Shown: piece by piece, positions 17,994 to 26,814 of the stretch
How the letters are laid out: the number at the start of each line of letters is the position of its first letter
Numbering within the stretch: the stretch's first letter is position 1
From: an uncultured Clostridia bacterium
GTDB taxonomy: Bacteria; Bacillota; Clostridia; Christensenellales; Borkfalkiaceae
Assembly: GCA_949290575.1 (NCBI GenBank)
Contig: CASESJ010000002.1
Coordinates: 62,001-126,000, forward strand
Reading direction: 5' to 3'
Length of the DNA: 64,000 nucleotides
The notes under the pieces: model-generated
Databases searched by the model: none
What the model saw: the letters and a program-made list of their open reading frames with translations, nothing else
What the model was told of the DNA's origin: nothing
Translations under genes and position numbers: made by a program

Positions 17994-19008
17994 AAAACAG
18001 ATAAAAATACCCGAGCCTGAGGAAATAAAGCAGGCAATGCCTTTGCCTGAACGCCTTGCGGCAATCAAAAAGGAGCGCGACGAGCTCATCTCCGAGGTTA
18101 TAACGGGCAAGAGCGACAAGATGATAATAATAGTCGGACCCTGCTCTGCTCACGCAGAAAAGCCCGTATTGGACTATGTTGAAAGACTGGGTAAGCTCAA
18201 CGAAAAAGTCAAAGATAAGATTGTGCTCGTGCCCAGAATATATACCAATAAGCCCCGCACAAAGGGCGTGGGTTACAAGGGAATGTTTTCCCAGCCCGAC
18301 CCCTCCAAGGGCGAAGATATCTTGAAGGGCATATATTCCATCCGCGACCTCAATATCCGCGCGATAGATTGTTCTCACCTCGCCGCGGCGGACGAAATGC
18401 TCTATCCTGCAAACTATAACTATGTCGACGATCTTCTCTCCTACGTCGCAGTCGGCGCGAGGAGCTCGGAAAATCAGTTGCACAGGCTCGTTTCGAGCGG
18501 TATCGACGTGCCCGTCGGCATAAAAAATCCCATGAGCGGCAGCGTTATGGTAATGCTCAATTCCATCTATGCGGCGCAGTCGGGACAGGTATTCAAGCTC
18601 AACGGCTGGCAGGTAAAGACGGAGGGCAACCCGCTTGCGCACGCAATACTCCGCGGAGCGGTGGACGGCTACGGCAACGACATTCCCAACTTCCACTACG
18701 AAACAGTAATGCAGGTTATAGACGGCTATGCCAAGTCGGGACTTAAAAACCCCGCGATAATAATCGACGCAAACCATTCCAACAGCGGCAAGAAATTCAG
18801 ACAGCAGATAAGAATTTGCGAAGAGGTAATGCAGAACCGCTTGTACGACAAGGACTTCAAAGCCAACGTCAAGGGCTTTATGATAGAGAGCTTCATAGAG
18901 GAGGGCAACCAGAAGGAGGATACCGTCTACGGCAAGTCGATAACCGACCCCTGCCTCGGCTGGGCGGATACCGAAAGGCTCATACTCGACATAGCTTCAA
19001 AGGTGTGA
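17986..19008 (+). CDS. aroF: 3-deoxy-7-phosphoheptulonate synthase, class I (AroFGH type)
   Basis: The 340-residue enzyme has the class I DAHP synthase motifs IIIVGPCSAHA, NKPRTKGVGYKG, DCSHLAAADEML, VGIKNPMSGSVMVML and DANHSNSGKK. It condenses phosphoenolpyruvate and erythrose-4-phosphate, the first shikimate-pathway step. It overlaps coaD and ends 1 nt before pheA, so the first step of aromatic synthesis and the committed Phe step are co-transcribed. No extra regulatory domain or chorismate mutase is fused; feedback class (Phe, Tyr or Trp) cannot be read from sequence alone. Confidence 0.93.
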   Translation: MFEKQIKIPEPEEIKQAMPLPERLAAIKKERDELISEVITGKSDKMIIIVGPCSAHAEKPVLDYVERLGKLNEKVKDKIVLVPRIYTNKPRTKGVGYKGMFSQPDPSKGEDILKGIYSIRDLNIRAIDCSHLAAADEMLYPANYNYVDDLLSYVAVGARSSENQLHRLVSSGIDVPVGIKNPMSGSVMVMLNSIYAAQSGQVFKLNGWQVKTEGNPLAHAILRGAVDGYGNDIPNFHYETVMQVIDGYAKSGLKNPAIIIDANHSNSGKKFRQQIRICEEVMQNRLYDKDFKANVKGFMIESFIEEGNQKEDTVYGKSITDPCLGWADTERLILDIASKV

Positions 19009-19009
19009 C

Positions 19010-19810
19010 ATGAGCGGCATTACAGGTTATCTCGGACCGGAGGGAAGTTATTCCCACGTAGCGGCAAAGAGGCTTGCGGAGGGCGAAATCGCGCCATATC
19101 AGTCCTTTTTTCTGCTTGTAAAGGCACTCAGAGAGGGCGACATAGACAGCATAGTCCTGCCCGTGGAAAATTCTTTGAACGGCGGAGTTATGCAGAACCT
19201 CGACCTTTTGCAGGAGACCGAGGGCATTGTCGCCGTCGCCGAAACGCTGGTAAAAATCGAGCATCGGCTTGTGACGATGAAGGGTGCGGACCTCAGCAAA
19301 ATCACGACTATATATTCCCACCAGCAGGCACTCGGGCAGTGCGCGAAATACCTATATACTCATTTCCCGCACGCCGCGCTCAGACAGACTTCATCGACGT
19401 CTGGCTGTCTTAAAATGATAAAGAGCCCGACGGACGCGGGCATAGTCGGCTGTCATTGCGACGTCGACGGGTTTGAAATGTCAGATGAGTGCATTTCGGA
19501 CGAGCCTTTAAACTTCACGCAGTTCCTGCTTATAAAGAGAGGCAGGGCGGAAGATTGCGCCCGCAGCGCGAAGATGTACTTTTCGCTCACCTGCCTGCAC
19601 CGTCCGGGCGCGCTTGTGGGGGTGCTTTCGGTGCTCGCCCGCCACGGCATAAATATGACAAAGATTGAAAGCCGCCCCATAAAGGACAGGGTGGGCGAAT
19701 ACCGCTTTTTCATAGAGACCGAAGCCGACTGCGGCGCGGAGAGCACAAAGGTTGCCCTTGCGGAACTTAAGAAAAACTGCAGTTCGGTGAAAATTCTGGG
19801 CTGCTACTGA
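19010..19810 (+). CDS. pheA: Prephenate dehydratase with ACT domain
   Basis: The 266-residue protein starts GITGYLGPEGSYSHVAA, has VLPVENSLNGGV and YSHQQALGQC in the catalytic part (TSSTSGCLK-type site), and ends with an ACT domain (HRPGALVGVLSVLARHGIN, KIESRP). It converts prephenate to phenylpyruvate; the ESRP motif is the phenylalanine-binding site for feedback inhibition. There is no fused chorismate mutase. It directly follows aroF. Confidence 0.94.
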   Translation: MSGITGYLGPEGSYSHVAAKRLAEGEIAPYQSFFLLVKALREGDIDSIVLPVENSLNGGVMQNLDLLQETEGIVAVAETLVKIEHRLVTMKGADLSKITTIYSHQQALGQCAKYLYTHFPHAALRQTSSTSGCLKMIKSPTDAGIVGCHCDVDGFEMSDECISDEPLNFTQFLLIKRGRAEDCARSAKMYFSLTCLHRPGALVGVLSVLARHGINMTKIESRPIKDRVGEYRFFIETEADCGAESTKVALAELKKNCSSVKILGCY

Positions 19811-19855
19811 TTTTTTATATTGAGCATTGAGCTGCGTCGGCAGACGCGGCGGAAA

Positions 19856-20818
19856 TTATTGCATTATAAAGGCAACGGGCAGCAGCAACAAAAAGCATAA
19901 TAGCCCTTGCGCGGCTTTTGTGGCGGTAAACTTTACAACGCTCACGCCGAGGGGTCTGAGGTAGCAAAGCTGCTGCAGAAGAATGGACGCCCCGCCGAAA
20001 GTTATTAAAAACCCCGAAAGCGGCAGGGAGAGCGGGCTTTCGCACGCCGAAAGCGCGCGGCAGCCGCCCGTCGCCTCGATAAGTCCCATGCAGAAAGCGG
20101 AGGATAAGTCCTTTCCGAGTATGAGGGAGAGGGGAGCCTGCACAGGGTACAGAAGGTGCATGTTTTCCGCGGCGGCGGAGAGGGTATAAAAAAAGCAGAT
20201 GAACCCGCCTGCAACAATTACGGATATGACGGCGGAGTAGAAACAGTCATACAACAGGTTGCCGTCGTCTTTATTTTTCGTCAGGGCGCGGCTTTTTTGC
20301 GGTTTGCCTGCGGCGCACAAAATCAGCCATACGACAATCACCGATATCAGGTGCGCAACGAGAATACATACTCCCGCCAGCTTGTCGGCGAACATATTCT
20401 GTCCCACGCTGCCTATAATAAAGAGCGGTCCCGAAGTCGAACACAGGGGCGCAAGCAGTTTTACGCTCTGTTTATCGTCAGAGCTTCTGCTGTATTCCGC
20501 CAGCAGTCTGCTGCCTGCGGGATAGCCCGAAAACGCGCTCATGACGAACAGTGCGGGTGCGGCGGCGGGAATTTTTCTTTTGTCGTCCATTCCGAGGGGA
20601 TGGGCGGAAGCTCTGTTCAGAACTCCCGATTTTATCATTATCAGCGTGATTACCATAAACGGAAAGAGCGCGGGCAGCACGCATTCCGCCCACATCTGTA
20701 TGGCGGAGAGGCAGACGGGCACATAAATTTCAGGCGATATCGCAAGTGCCAGCGCAAACAGGGTCAGCAGAATAAAAATAAAGGCGTATGCGACCTTTTT
20801 TGCACATTTTTGTTTCAT
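19856..20818 (-). CDS. ylbJ: Sporulation integral membrane protein YlbJ
   Basis: The 320-residue polytopic protein has about eight helices and YlbJ-type features: ISPEIYVPVCLSAIQMWAECVLPALFPFMV near the N-terminus, then MSAFSGYPAG and the CSTSGPLFIIGSVG loop, plus a late segment LITFGGASILLQQ. YlbJ is a mother-cell membrane protein of the nucleoside-recognition (Gate) family needed for spore cortex formation in Bacillus. In Bacillus it follows coaD and precedes ylbK; here it lies between the same neighbours but on the opposite strand, after an aroF-pheA insertion. It faces pheA convergently and is divergent from ylbK. Confidence 0.85.
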   Translation of the reverse strand: MKQKCAKKVAYAFIFILLTLFALALAISPEIYVPVCLSAIQMWAECVLPALFPFMVITLIMIKSGVLNRASAHPLGMDDKRKIPAAAPALFVMSAFSGYPAGSRLLAEYSRSSDDKQSVKLLAPLCSTSGPLFIIGSVGQNMFADKLAGVCILVAHLISVIVVWLILCAAGKPQKSRALTKNKDDGNLLYDCFYSAVISVIVAGGFICFFYTLSAAAENMHLLYPVQAPLSLILGKDLSSAFCMGLIEATGGCRALSACESPLSLPLSGFLITFGGASILLQQLCYLRPLGVSVVKFTATKAAQGLLCFLLLLPVAFIMQ

Positions 20819-20849
20819 AGTACATAATTATTTATCCGAGGAAAGGTTT

Positions 20850-21641
20850 ATGAGTAAAAAATTAGGTCTCGCACTCGGCAGCGGCGGAGCGCGCGGGGCG
20901 GCGCATATTGCGTTTTTGCGCGCCCTCGAAGAGGAGGGCATAGAGCCTTACTGCATTTCGGGCTGTTCTATGGGCGCGGTGGTCGGCGCAGGCTATGCCG
21001 CAGGCATGACAACTGAAGAACTCAAGGAAAAAGTGGCAGACCTGTCTGCCTTCGATTTAATAGACCCCGCAGTCGCTCCGCTCACCAAACTGGGGCTGTT
21101 CAAGGGCAATAAAATGCGCAAACTGCTCCTGTCAAATCTGGGCGAAATTACCTTTGACGAGCTTAAAAAACCGTTCGCCTGCGTGGCTACGGATATCTAC
21201 AGCGGTCGTTCGGTTGAACTCAAGGAGGGCTCTGTCGTCGAGGCGGTCAGGGCTTCGTCGGCTATCCCTACGGTGTTCCGTCCCGTAGAGCGCGGCAATA
21301 TGTTGCTCGTCGACGGCGGCGTGCTCTGCCGCGTGCCCGTAAAGCTGTGCAAGAGCCTGGGCGCGGACGTCGTCGTGGCGTTCGACGTGCTCGCCAACAC
21401 GGGCGAGAGCGTCGAAAAGGTGTCCAACCTCGTGCAGAAAATTCTGCGCATTTTCGATATAATGGACTACAATCAGAACGAGAATGCAAAAATTCTGATG
21501 AAAGATTACTACGATTTGTGGCTCTCCCCCGAAATGGAAGGGCTCAGTCAGTACAACGTCAAGGACGCCGCCAAGGCATACGAGCTCGGCTACGAGTTCG
21601 CAAAGCAGCACGTCGGCGAAATAAAGGACCTGCTTGGGTGA
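20850..21641 (+). CDS. ylbK: Patatin-like phospholipase (YlbK/RssA family)
   Basis: The 263-residue protein carries the patatin motifs: oxyanion loop GSGGARGAAH at residues 10-19, nucleophile motif GCSMGAV with Ser40, and LLVDGGV with the catalytic Asp near residue 155. Members act as serine lipid acyl hydrolases. A good SD (AGGAAAGG) precedes the ATG. In Bacillus the orthologue ylbK follows ylbJ, which supports the name. Physiological substrate is unknown. It ends 3 nt before rarA. Confidence 0.9.
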   Translation: MSKKLGLALGSGGARGAAHIAFLRALEEEGIEPYCISGCSMGAVVGAGYAAGMTTEELKEKVADLSAFDLIDPAVAPLTKLGLFKGNKMRKLLLSNLGEITFDELKKPFACVATDIYSGRSVELKEGSVVEAVRASSAIPTVFRPVERGNMLLVDGGVLCRVPVKLCKSLGADVVVAFDVLANTGESVEKVSNLVQKILRIFDIMDYNQNENAKILMKDYYDLWLSPEMEGLSQYNVKDAAKAYELGYEFAKQHVGEIKDLLG

Positions 21642-21644
21642 TTT

Positions 21645-22958
21645 ATGGATTTATTCGATTTCAACGGCAATGCCGATGCGGCAAAGCCGCTCGCAGAGCG
21701 CATGCGCGCCAACAACCTCAATGACTTCATAGGTCAGCGGCACATAGTTGCCGAGGGCAGTCTTTTGCGGCGCGCAATCTCGCTGGACAGATTGGGCAGC
21801 TGCATATTTTACGGACCTCCCGGCACGGGCAAGACGACGCTTGCAAACATAATCGCGCAGACCACGCACGGCGAGTTCATAAAACTCAACGCCGTTCAGG
21901 CGGGAGTGTCGGACGTGAAAAAGGCTGTGCAGGAGGCGGAAAACAATCTTAAGATGTTCGGCAAGCGCACATATTTAATGCTCGACGAATGTCACCGCTT
22001 CAACAAGACGCAGTCCGATTCCCTTCTTCCCGCAATAGAGCAGGGCACAATAATTTTTATAGGTTCAACCACCGAAAATCCCTATGCTTCGATGACGCCC
22101 GCAATAGTTTCAAGGTGCAGAGTTTTTGAGTTTTTAAGGCTTTCGACCGAGGATATATGCGGGGCAATGAAAAAAGCGTTGAAGGACGCCCGCAAGGGTC
22201 TGGGAATGTATAAGGCGGTAGTCGACGAGGAGGCGATAGAGCACATAGCCCGCACCGCGGGCGGCGATCTGCGCTCAGCGTACAACGCGCTCGAACTCGC
22301 CGTGCTCACCACAAGTCCAGAGAGCGACGGCACAATTCACGTCCGCCTTTCGGACGCGGAGCAGTCCATACAGAGGAAAGCTCTCTCTTACAACGAGGAC
22401 GACTACTACGACTATCTTTCGGCTTTCTGCAAATCTCTCCGCGGCAGCGACGCGGACGCCGCGCTCTACTACGCGATGAGGCTTATCGAGGGCGGCTGCG
22501 ACCCCATGCTGGTTGCCAGAAGGCTGGTCATTCACTCTGCCGAGGACGTGGGAATGAGCGACCCGCGCGCTCTGCAGATTGCCTCGTCTGCAATGTACGT
22601 GCTCGAAAAGACGGGCGTGCCCGAGGGACTTATTCCCCTTTCCGAGGCGATAATCTATGTCTGCGAAGCGCCCAAGAGCAACTCGGTGGTGTGCGCTCTG
22701 CACGCCGTGCAGGAGGATGTCAGAAATATTCGCGACGACGACGGCGTTCCCTCGTATCTCCGCGACCATTCCTACGACGGAAGAGAGGGCAAGGCGCAGG
22801 CAAAGGCGTATAAATACCCCCATAACTACCCCAACGGCTGGGTGGAACAGCAGTATCTGCCCGACGCGCTAAAGGGCAAAGTTTACTATCAGCCCAAGGG
22901 CATAGGCTACGAAAAGACCGTAGAGGAGCTGCGCCGTTTCAAAGGCAAAATCAAATGA
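21645..22958 (+). CDS. rarA: Replication-associated recombination ATPase RarA/MgsA
   Basis: The 437-residue AAA+ protein has ADRMRPxxLxxFIGQ-like LAERMRANNLNDFIGQ, Walker A GPPGTGKT at about 57-64, Walker B MLDECHRF, sensor 1 IGSTTENPY and the C-terminal tetramerisation region ending in YLPDALKGKVYYQP. RarA acts at stalled replication forks and resembles clamp-loader ATPases. It starts 3 nt after ylbK. Complete by length and motifs. Confidence 0.94.
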   Translation: MDLFDFNGNADAAKPLAERMRANNLNDFIGQRHIVAEGSLLRRAISLDRLGSCIFYGPPGTGKTTLANIIAQTTHGEFIKLNAVQAGVSDVKKAVQEAENNLKMFGKRTYLMLDECHRFNKTQSDSLLPAIEQGTIIFIGSTTENPYASMTPAIVSRCRVFEFLRLSTEDICGAMKKALKDARKGLGMYKAVVDEEAIEHIARTAGGDLRSAYNALELAVLTTSPESDGTIHVRLSDAEQSIQRKALSYNEDDYYDYLSAFCKSLRGSDADAALYYAMRLIEGGCDPMLVARRLVIHSAEDVGMSDPRALQIASSAMYVLEKTGVPEGLIPLSEAIIYVCEAPKSNSVVCALHAVQEDVRNIRDDDGVPSYLRDHSYDGREGKAQAKAYKYPHNYPNGWVEQQYLPDALKGKVYYQPKGIGYEKTVEELRRFKGKIK

Positions 22959-22967
22959 TTAAATTAA

Positions 22968-22996
22968 TTGACAAGCGTTCATAATTATAATATAAT
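22968..22996 (+). promoter_or_regulatory. Promoter of the aspS-gatCAB operon
   Basis: TTGACA (22968-22973), 17-nt spacer, TATAAT (22991-22996); the -10 region repeats as TATAATATAAT. It drives the T-box leader. Confidence 0.88.
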
Positions 22997-23010
22997 TTGA
23001 ATGAAATTTT

Positions 23011-23297
23011 ATAAAGGCAATGACGAAGAGGAGTAACGCGCATTATCGCTCACAGAGAGCGGACGAGGGTGAGAGTTCCGCAGAATGAATACGCGCCAAA
23101 AACACTTCCGAGCCGCCGCCCGAAAAATTTATTGAGTAGGGTGAGCCGTAAACCTGCGTAAAAGGTAAAAGTTTTGAGCTTTTTGCGAAAGAACTTTATG
23201 AGCGACCGCATTTTTTTGCGGTAACTTGGGTGGCACCGCGAACGACGTTCGTCCCAAAGAAAATGACAGCATTTTCGGGGACGGCGTTTTTTTATTG
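23011..23297 (+). promoter_or_regulatory. T-box leader with Asn (AAC) specifier controlling aspS-gatCAB
   Basis: The conserved GGGTGGCACCGCG T-box lies at 23228-23240. Downstream, ACGTTCGTCCC can pair with GGGACGGCGT before seven T residues, forming the terminator that competes with the antiterminator. In stem I, GAAG (23025-23028) pairs with CTTC (23105-23108) and CGCG (23037-23040) with CGCG (23092-23095), enclosing the AGTA-containing loop and, opposite, CCAAAAACA. The codon in the specifier position, next to A and the lower helix, is AAC (23101-23103). Uncharged tRNA-Asn should therefore promote read-through. The fold is mine by hand. Confidence 0.93.
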
Positions 23298-23318
23298 CCC
23301 CGAAAAAAAGGAGAAATT

Positions 23319-25064
23319 ATGGCGACAGAATTCCGCACAAAAATCACAAGCAAAATAGGTGAAGACCTCGTCGGCAGCGAGGTCAGACTTGCAGGCTGGA
23401 TAGAAAACATCCGCGACCACGGCGGCGTGTCGTTTATCGACCTGCGCGACTACTACGGCGTAGTGCAGGTGGTAATGCGCGACACCGAGCTGTTGAACGG
23501 GCTTGTCAAGGAGGACTGTATTTCAGTCCTCGGCACGATAGAAAAGAGGGACGAGGAGACGTACAACCCCAAAATTCCCACGGGCACGGTAGAGCTCAAC
23601 TGCAAAGAGGTAAAGGTTTTGGGCAGAGTGCGCGAACAGCTCCCGTTCGAGGTTATGACTTCCAAGGAAACGAGAGAGGATATCCGTCTCAAGTACCGCT
23701 TTCTCGACCTCAGAAACAGAAAGGTGAAGGACAACATCGTCTTCCGCACTCAGGTCATAGCATTCTTAAGAAAGAAGATGGAGGAGCTCGGCTTTCTGGA
23801 GGTGCAGACGCCCATTCTCTGCGCGTCCTCGCCCGAGGGCGCGAGGGACTATATAGTTCCCTCGAGAAGGTACAAGGGCAAGTTCTATGCCCTGCCCCAG
23901 GCACCCCAGCAGTACAAGCAGCTCCTTATGGTTTCGGGCATAGATAAATACTTCCAGATTGCGCCCTGCTTCCGCGACGAGGACGCAAGGGCAGACCGTT
24001 CGCCCGGCGAGTTCTATCAGCTCGACTTCGAAATGGCTTTCGCCTCGCAGGAGGACGTGTTCAAAGTGGGCGAAGAGGTGCTGTCCGAAACGTTTGCAAA
24101 GTTCGCGCCCGAGGGCTACGAAGTTACAAAAGCACCCTTCCCCGTCATTTCCTACAAGCAGGCAATGCTCGAGTTCGGTTCGGACAAACCCGACCTCCGC
24201 AACCCGCTGAGAATAATAGACTTATCCGAATTTTTCAACAAGTGCACCTTCAAGCCCTTCCAGAACAAGTGCGTAAGGGCGGTAAAGGTTCACGCCGAAA
24301 TGAGCAAGGGCTTCCACGAAAAACTGCTCGCGTACGCCCTCTCGATAGGCATGGGCGGTCTGGGCTACCTCGAAGTGGGCGAAGATCTCAAGTTCAAAGG
24401 TCCTATAGATAAATTCATCCCTGCAGAGCTCAAGGGCGAAATGCTCTCGCTTGCGTCGCTCGGGGCGGGCGATACGATATTCTTCATCGCCGACACCGCC
24501 GAAAGAGCGTCCCTTCTTGCGGGACAGATAAGAAACGAGTTGGGCGAAAGGCTCAACCTCACCGAAAAGAACGCCTATCGTTTCTGCTTCGTCAACGACT
24601 TCCCCATGTACGAAATCGACGGCGAAACGGGCAATGTCGGCTTTACTCATAACCCCTTCTCGATGCCGCAGGGCGGACTTGAGGCTCTCAATACCAAAGA
24701 CCCCCTCGACATACTCGCATATCAGTACGATATCGTGTGCAACGGCGTGGAACTCTCGTCGGGCGCGGTCAGAAACCACGACCTCGACATAATGGTCAAG
24801 GCGTTTGAAATCGCAGGCTACGGCGAGGAGGAGCTCAAAGTCAAGTTCGGCGCGCTGTACAATGCATTCAAGTTCGGCGCACCCCCTCACGCAGGCATGG
24901 CTCCCGGCGTGGACAGAATGATAATGCTGCTCAGAAACGAAGAGAACATAAGGGAAGTAATCGCCTTCCCCATGAGTTCTTCCGCTCAGGACCTTCTGTG
25001 CGGCGCGCCTTCGGAAGTCACCGAAAAGCAGCTGCGCGAGGTTCACATCAAGGTCAGACAGTGA
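23319..25064 (+). CDS. aspS: Aspartyl-tRNA synthetase, probably non-discriminating
   Basis: The 581-residue bacterial-type enzyme begins with the OB anticodon domain (GWIENIRDHGGVSFIDLRDYYG), has class II motif 2 CFRDEDARADRSPGEFYQLD and motif 3 GMAPGVDRMIML, and the bacterial insertion domain. The His of RDHGG (about residue 34) occupies the position where non-discriminating AspRS enzymes tend to have His and discriminating ones Leu. Direct linkage to gatCAB and an Asn-type T-box agree with charging of both tRNA-Asp and tRNA-Asn. The ATG at 23319 follows AAGGAG; in-frame sequence further upstream lies inside the terminator of the leader. Confidence 0.95.
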   Translation: MATEFRTKITSKIGEDLVGSEVRLAGWIENIRDHGGVSFIDLRDYYGVVQVVMRDTELLNGLVKEDCISVLGTIEKRDEETYNPKIPTGTVELNCKEVKVLGRVREQLPFEVMTSKETREDIRLKYRFLDLRNRKVKDNIVFRTQVIAFLRKKMEELGFLEVQTPILCASSPEGARDYIVPSRRYKGKFYALPQAPQQYKQLLMVSGIDKYFQIAPCFRDEDARADRSPGEFYQLDFEMAFASQEDVFKVGEEVLSETFAKFAPEGYEVTKAPFPVISYKQAMLEFGSDKPDLRNPLRIIDLSEFFNKCTFKPFQNKCVRAVKVHAEMSKGFHEKLLAYALSIGMGGLGYLEVGEDLKFKGPIDKFIPAELKGEMLSLASLGAGDTIFFIADTAERASLLAGQIRNELGERLNLTEKNAYRFCFVNDFPMYEIDGETGNVGFTHNPFSMPQGGLEALNTKDPLDILAYQYDIVCNGVELSSGAVRNHDLDIMVKAFEIAGYGEEELKVKFGALYNAFKFGAPPHAGMAPGVDRMIMLLRNEENIREVIAFPMSSSAQDLLCGAPSEVTEKQLREVHIKVRQ

Positions 25065-25072
25065 GGTAAAAG

Positions 25073-25366
25073 ATGTCAGTTACAAGACAGCAGATAAAGA
25101 CGCTTGCGCGCCTTGCGCGCCTCGACTTCGACGATGAGAAGTGCGAAGAGTTCGCGCCTCAGTTCGAAGAGATAATCGCCTTTGCGGACACCATAAACAA
25201 CTCTGTCGAGGGCGATACCGACACCATCCGCGAGGTCACCGACCGCACGGCTGAGTGGAGGGAACTGCGCGAAGATACGGTTGAAGAGAGCCTGCCTCAG
25301 AGCAAAATTCTCTCCAACGTCGACAGCGAAAACGGGTATTTCCCCGTAAAGAGGGTGGTAAAATGA
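25073..25366 (+). CDS. gatC: Aspartyl/glutamyl-tRNA amidotransferase subunit C
   Basis: The 97-residue protein has the GatC pattern: TRQQIKTLARLARLDFDDEK at the N-terminus, then EFAPQFEEIIAFADTINN and a C-terminal segment ending FPVKRVVK. GatC wraps around GatA and stabilises the GatCAB complex. It lies 8 nt after aspS and overlaps gatA by 4 nt. Confidence 0.94.
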   Translation: MSVTRQQIKTLARLARLDFDDEKCEEFAPQFEEIIAFADTINNSVEGDTDTIREVTDRTAEWRELREDTVEESLPQSKILSNVDSENGYFPVKRVVK

Positions 25367-26814
25367 AAAAGGTAATTTCCGCCCTTTCAAAGGGACTTTC
25401 AAGTAAGCAGTTCTCGGCAACGGAGCTGGCAAAGAGATATATTTCCGAAATTGAAAAGATAAACCCCGTAATAAACGCATACGTGCACAATACCTTTGAA
25501 ACCGCGCTTGAAAATGCCGCATATGCAGATAAACTCATTGCAGAGGGCAGGGCGGACGCGCTTACGGGCATACCAATGACGCTCAAGGACAACATAGCCA
25601 CCGACGGACTTTTGACGACGTGCTGTTCAAAGATACTCGAGGGCTTCCGTCCCTACTACGACGCCACCGTATGGCAAAGGCTCAAGGCGCGCGGCGCAGT
25701 CCTGCTCGGCAAGACGAACATGGACGAGTTCGCCATGGGCTCTACGAGCGAAACTTCTGTCTACGGCGCGCCGTTAAACCCCAGAAATCTCTCTGCGGTC
25801 ACGGGCGGCTCTTCCGGCGGCGTTGCGGCGGCAGTCTGCGCAGATATCGCGGCATACGGTCTCGGCTCCGACACGGGCGGCTCTATCCGTCAGCCCGCGG
25901 CGTTCTGCGGCATAGTCGGCTTCAAGCCCACCTACGGCGCAGTTTCGCGTTACGGTCTGATTGCCTACGGCTCGTCGCTCGACCAGATAGGTCCTATGAC
26001 CCATTCGGTGACCGACGCCGCGCTCGTGTACGACGCGATAAAGGGCGCGGACAGACACGACCAGACTTCGGTCGCTGTCTCCTCGCAGCCCACGGTGCTC
26101 AATCCCGACGTCAGGGGGCTGAAAATCGGCGTTGCCGAGGAGTTCTTCGACGGCATAGACGAGGGCATAAAGAACGCGATTGACGCGGCAATATCCGCCT
26201 ACGAACGCGCAGGAGCGCGCATTGTCAGGGTAAAACTGCCCGCGCTTAAGCAGGCACTTCCCGTGTACTATATAATCGCCTGCGCGGAGGCTTCTTCCAA
26301 CCTCGGCAGGTACGACGGCATACGATACGGCTTCCGCGCGAAGGAATACGACAGCGTGGACGATATGATAACCAAAACGCGCACTCAGGGCTTCGGCAAA
26401 GAGGTGCAGAAGCGCATAATGCTGGGCACTTACGTGCTTTCGAGCGGCTACTTCGACGCGTACTATAAAAAGGCATGCATTCTCCGTCGCAAGATAGTTT
26501 CTCAGTTTGACGAGATGTTCGAAAATTGCGACGTTCTGATTGCGCCCACCGCTCCAAATACTGCATTCCCTCTGGGATATGCGGGCGGCAACGCGATAGA
26601 GACCTATCTTTCGGACGTCTGCACCGTGCCCGTAAACATTGCGGGACTGCCCGCAATTTCGCTGCCCTGCGGCGTGGACAAAAAGGGACTTCCAATAGGT
26701 ATGCAGATAATCGGCAACAAGTTTGACGATGAAAAGGTGCTCTCTGCGGCATACTTTGCAGAAGTCAACCCGCTCTGCTCGCTCGGCGACACCGAAGGAG
26801 GCGTAAAGATATGA
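25363..26814 (+). CDS. gatA: Aspartyl/glutamyl-tRNA amidotransferase subunit A
   Basis: The 483-residue amidase-signature enzyme contains all elements of the Ser-cisSer-Lys triad: MTLKDNI with the catalytic Lys, TGGSSGGVAAAV and GSDTGGSIRQPAAFCG. GatA releases ammonia from glutamine for transfer to GatB. ATGA overlaps join it to gatC upstream and gatB downstream. Full length. Confidence 0.96.
   Translation: MKKVISALSKGLSSKQFSATELAKRYISEIEKINPVINAYVHNTFETALENAAYADKLIAEGRADALTGIPMTLKDNIATDGLLTTCCSKILEGFRPYYDATVWQRLKARGAVLLGKTNMDEFAMGSTSETSVYGAPLNPRNLSAVTGGSSGGVAAAVCADIAAYGLGSDTGGSIRQPAAFCGIVGFKPTYGAVSRYGLIAYGSSLDQIGPMTHSVTDAALVYDAIKGADRHDQTSVAVSSQPTVLNPDVRGLKIGVAEEFFDGIDEGIKNAIDAAISAYERAGARIVRVKLPALKQALPVYYIIACAEASSNLGRYDGIRYGFRAKEYDSVDDMITKTRTQGFGKEVQKRIMLGTYVLSSGYFDAYYKKACILRRKIVSQFDEMFENCDVLIAPTAPNTAFPLGYAGGNAIETYLSDVCTVPVNIAGLPAISLPCGVDKKGLPIGMQIIGNKFDDEKVLSAAYFAEVNPLCSLGDTEGGVKI

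Noticed and set aside
24222..25046. Long minus-strand open frame across aspS
   Set aside because: It lies wholly opposite a well-conserved gene; its length reflects GC-rich codon structure, and the product shows no domain.
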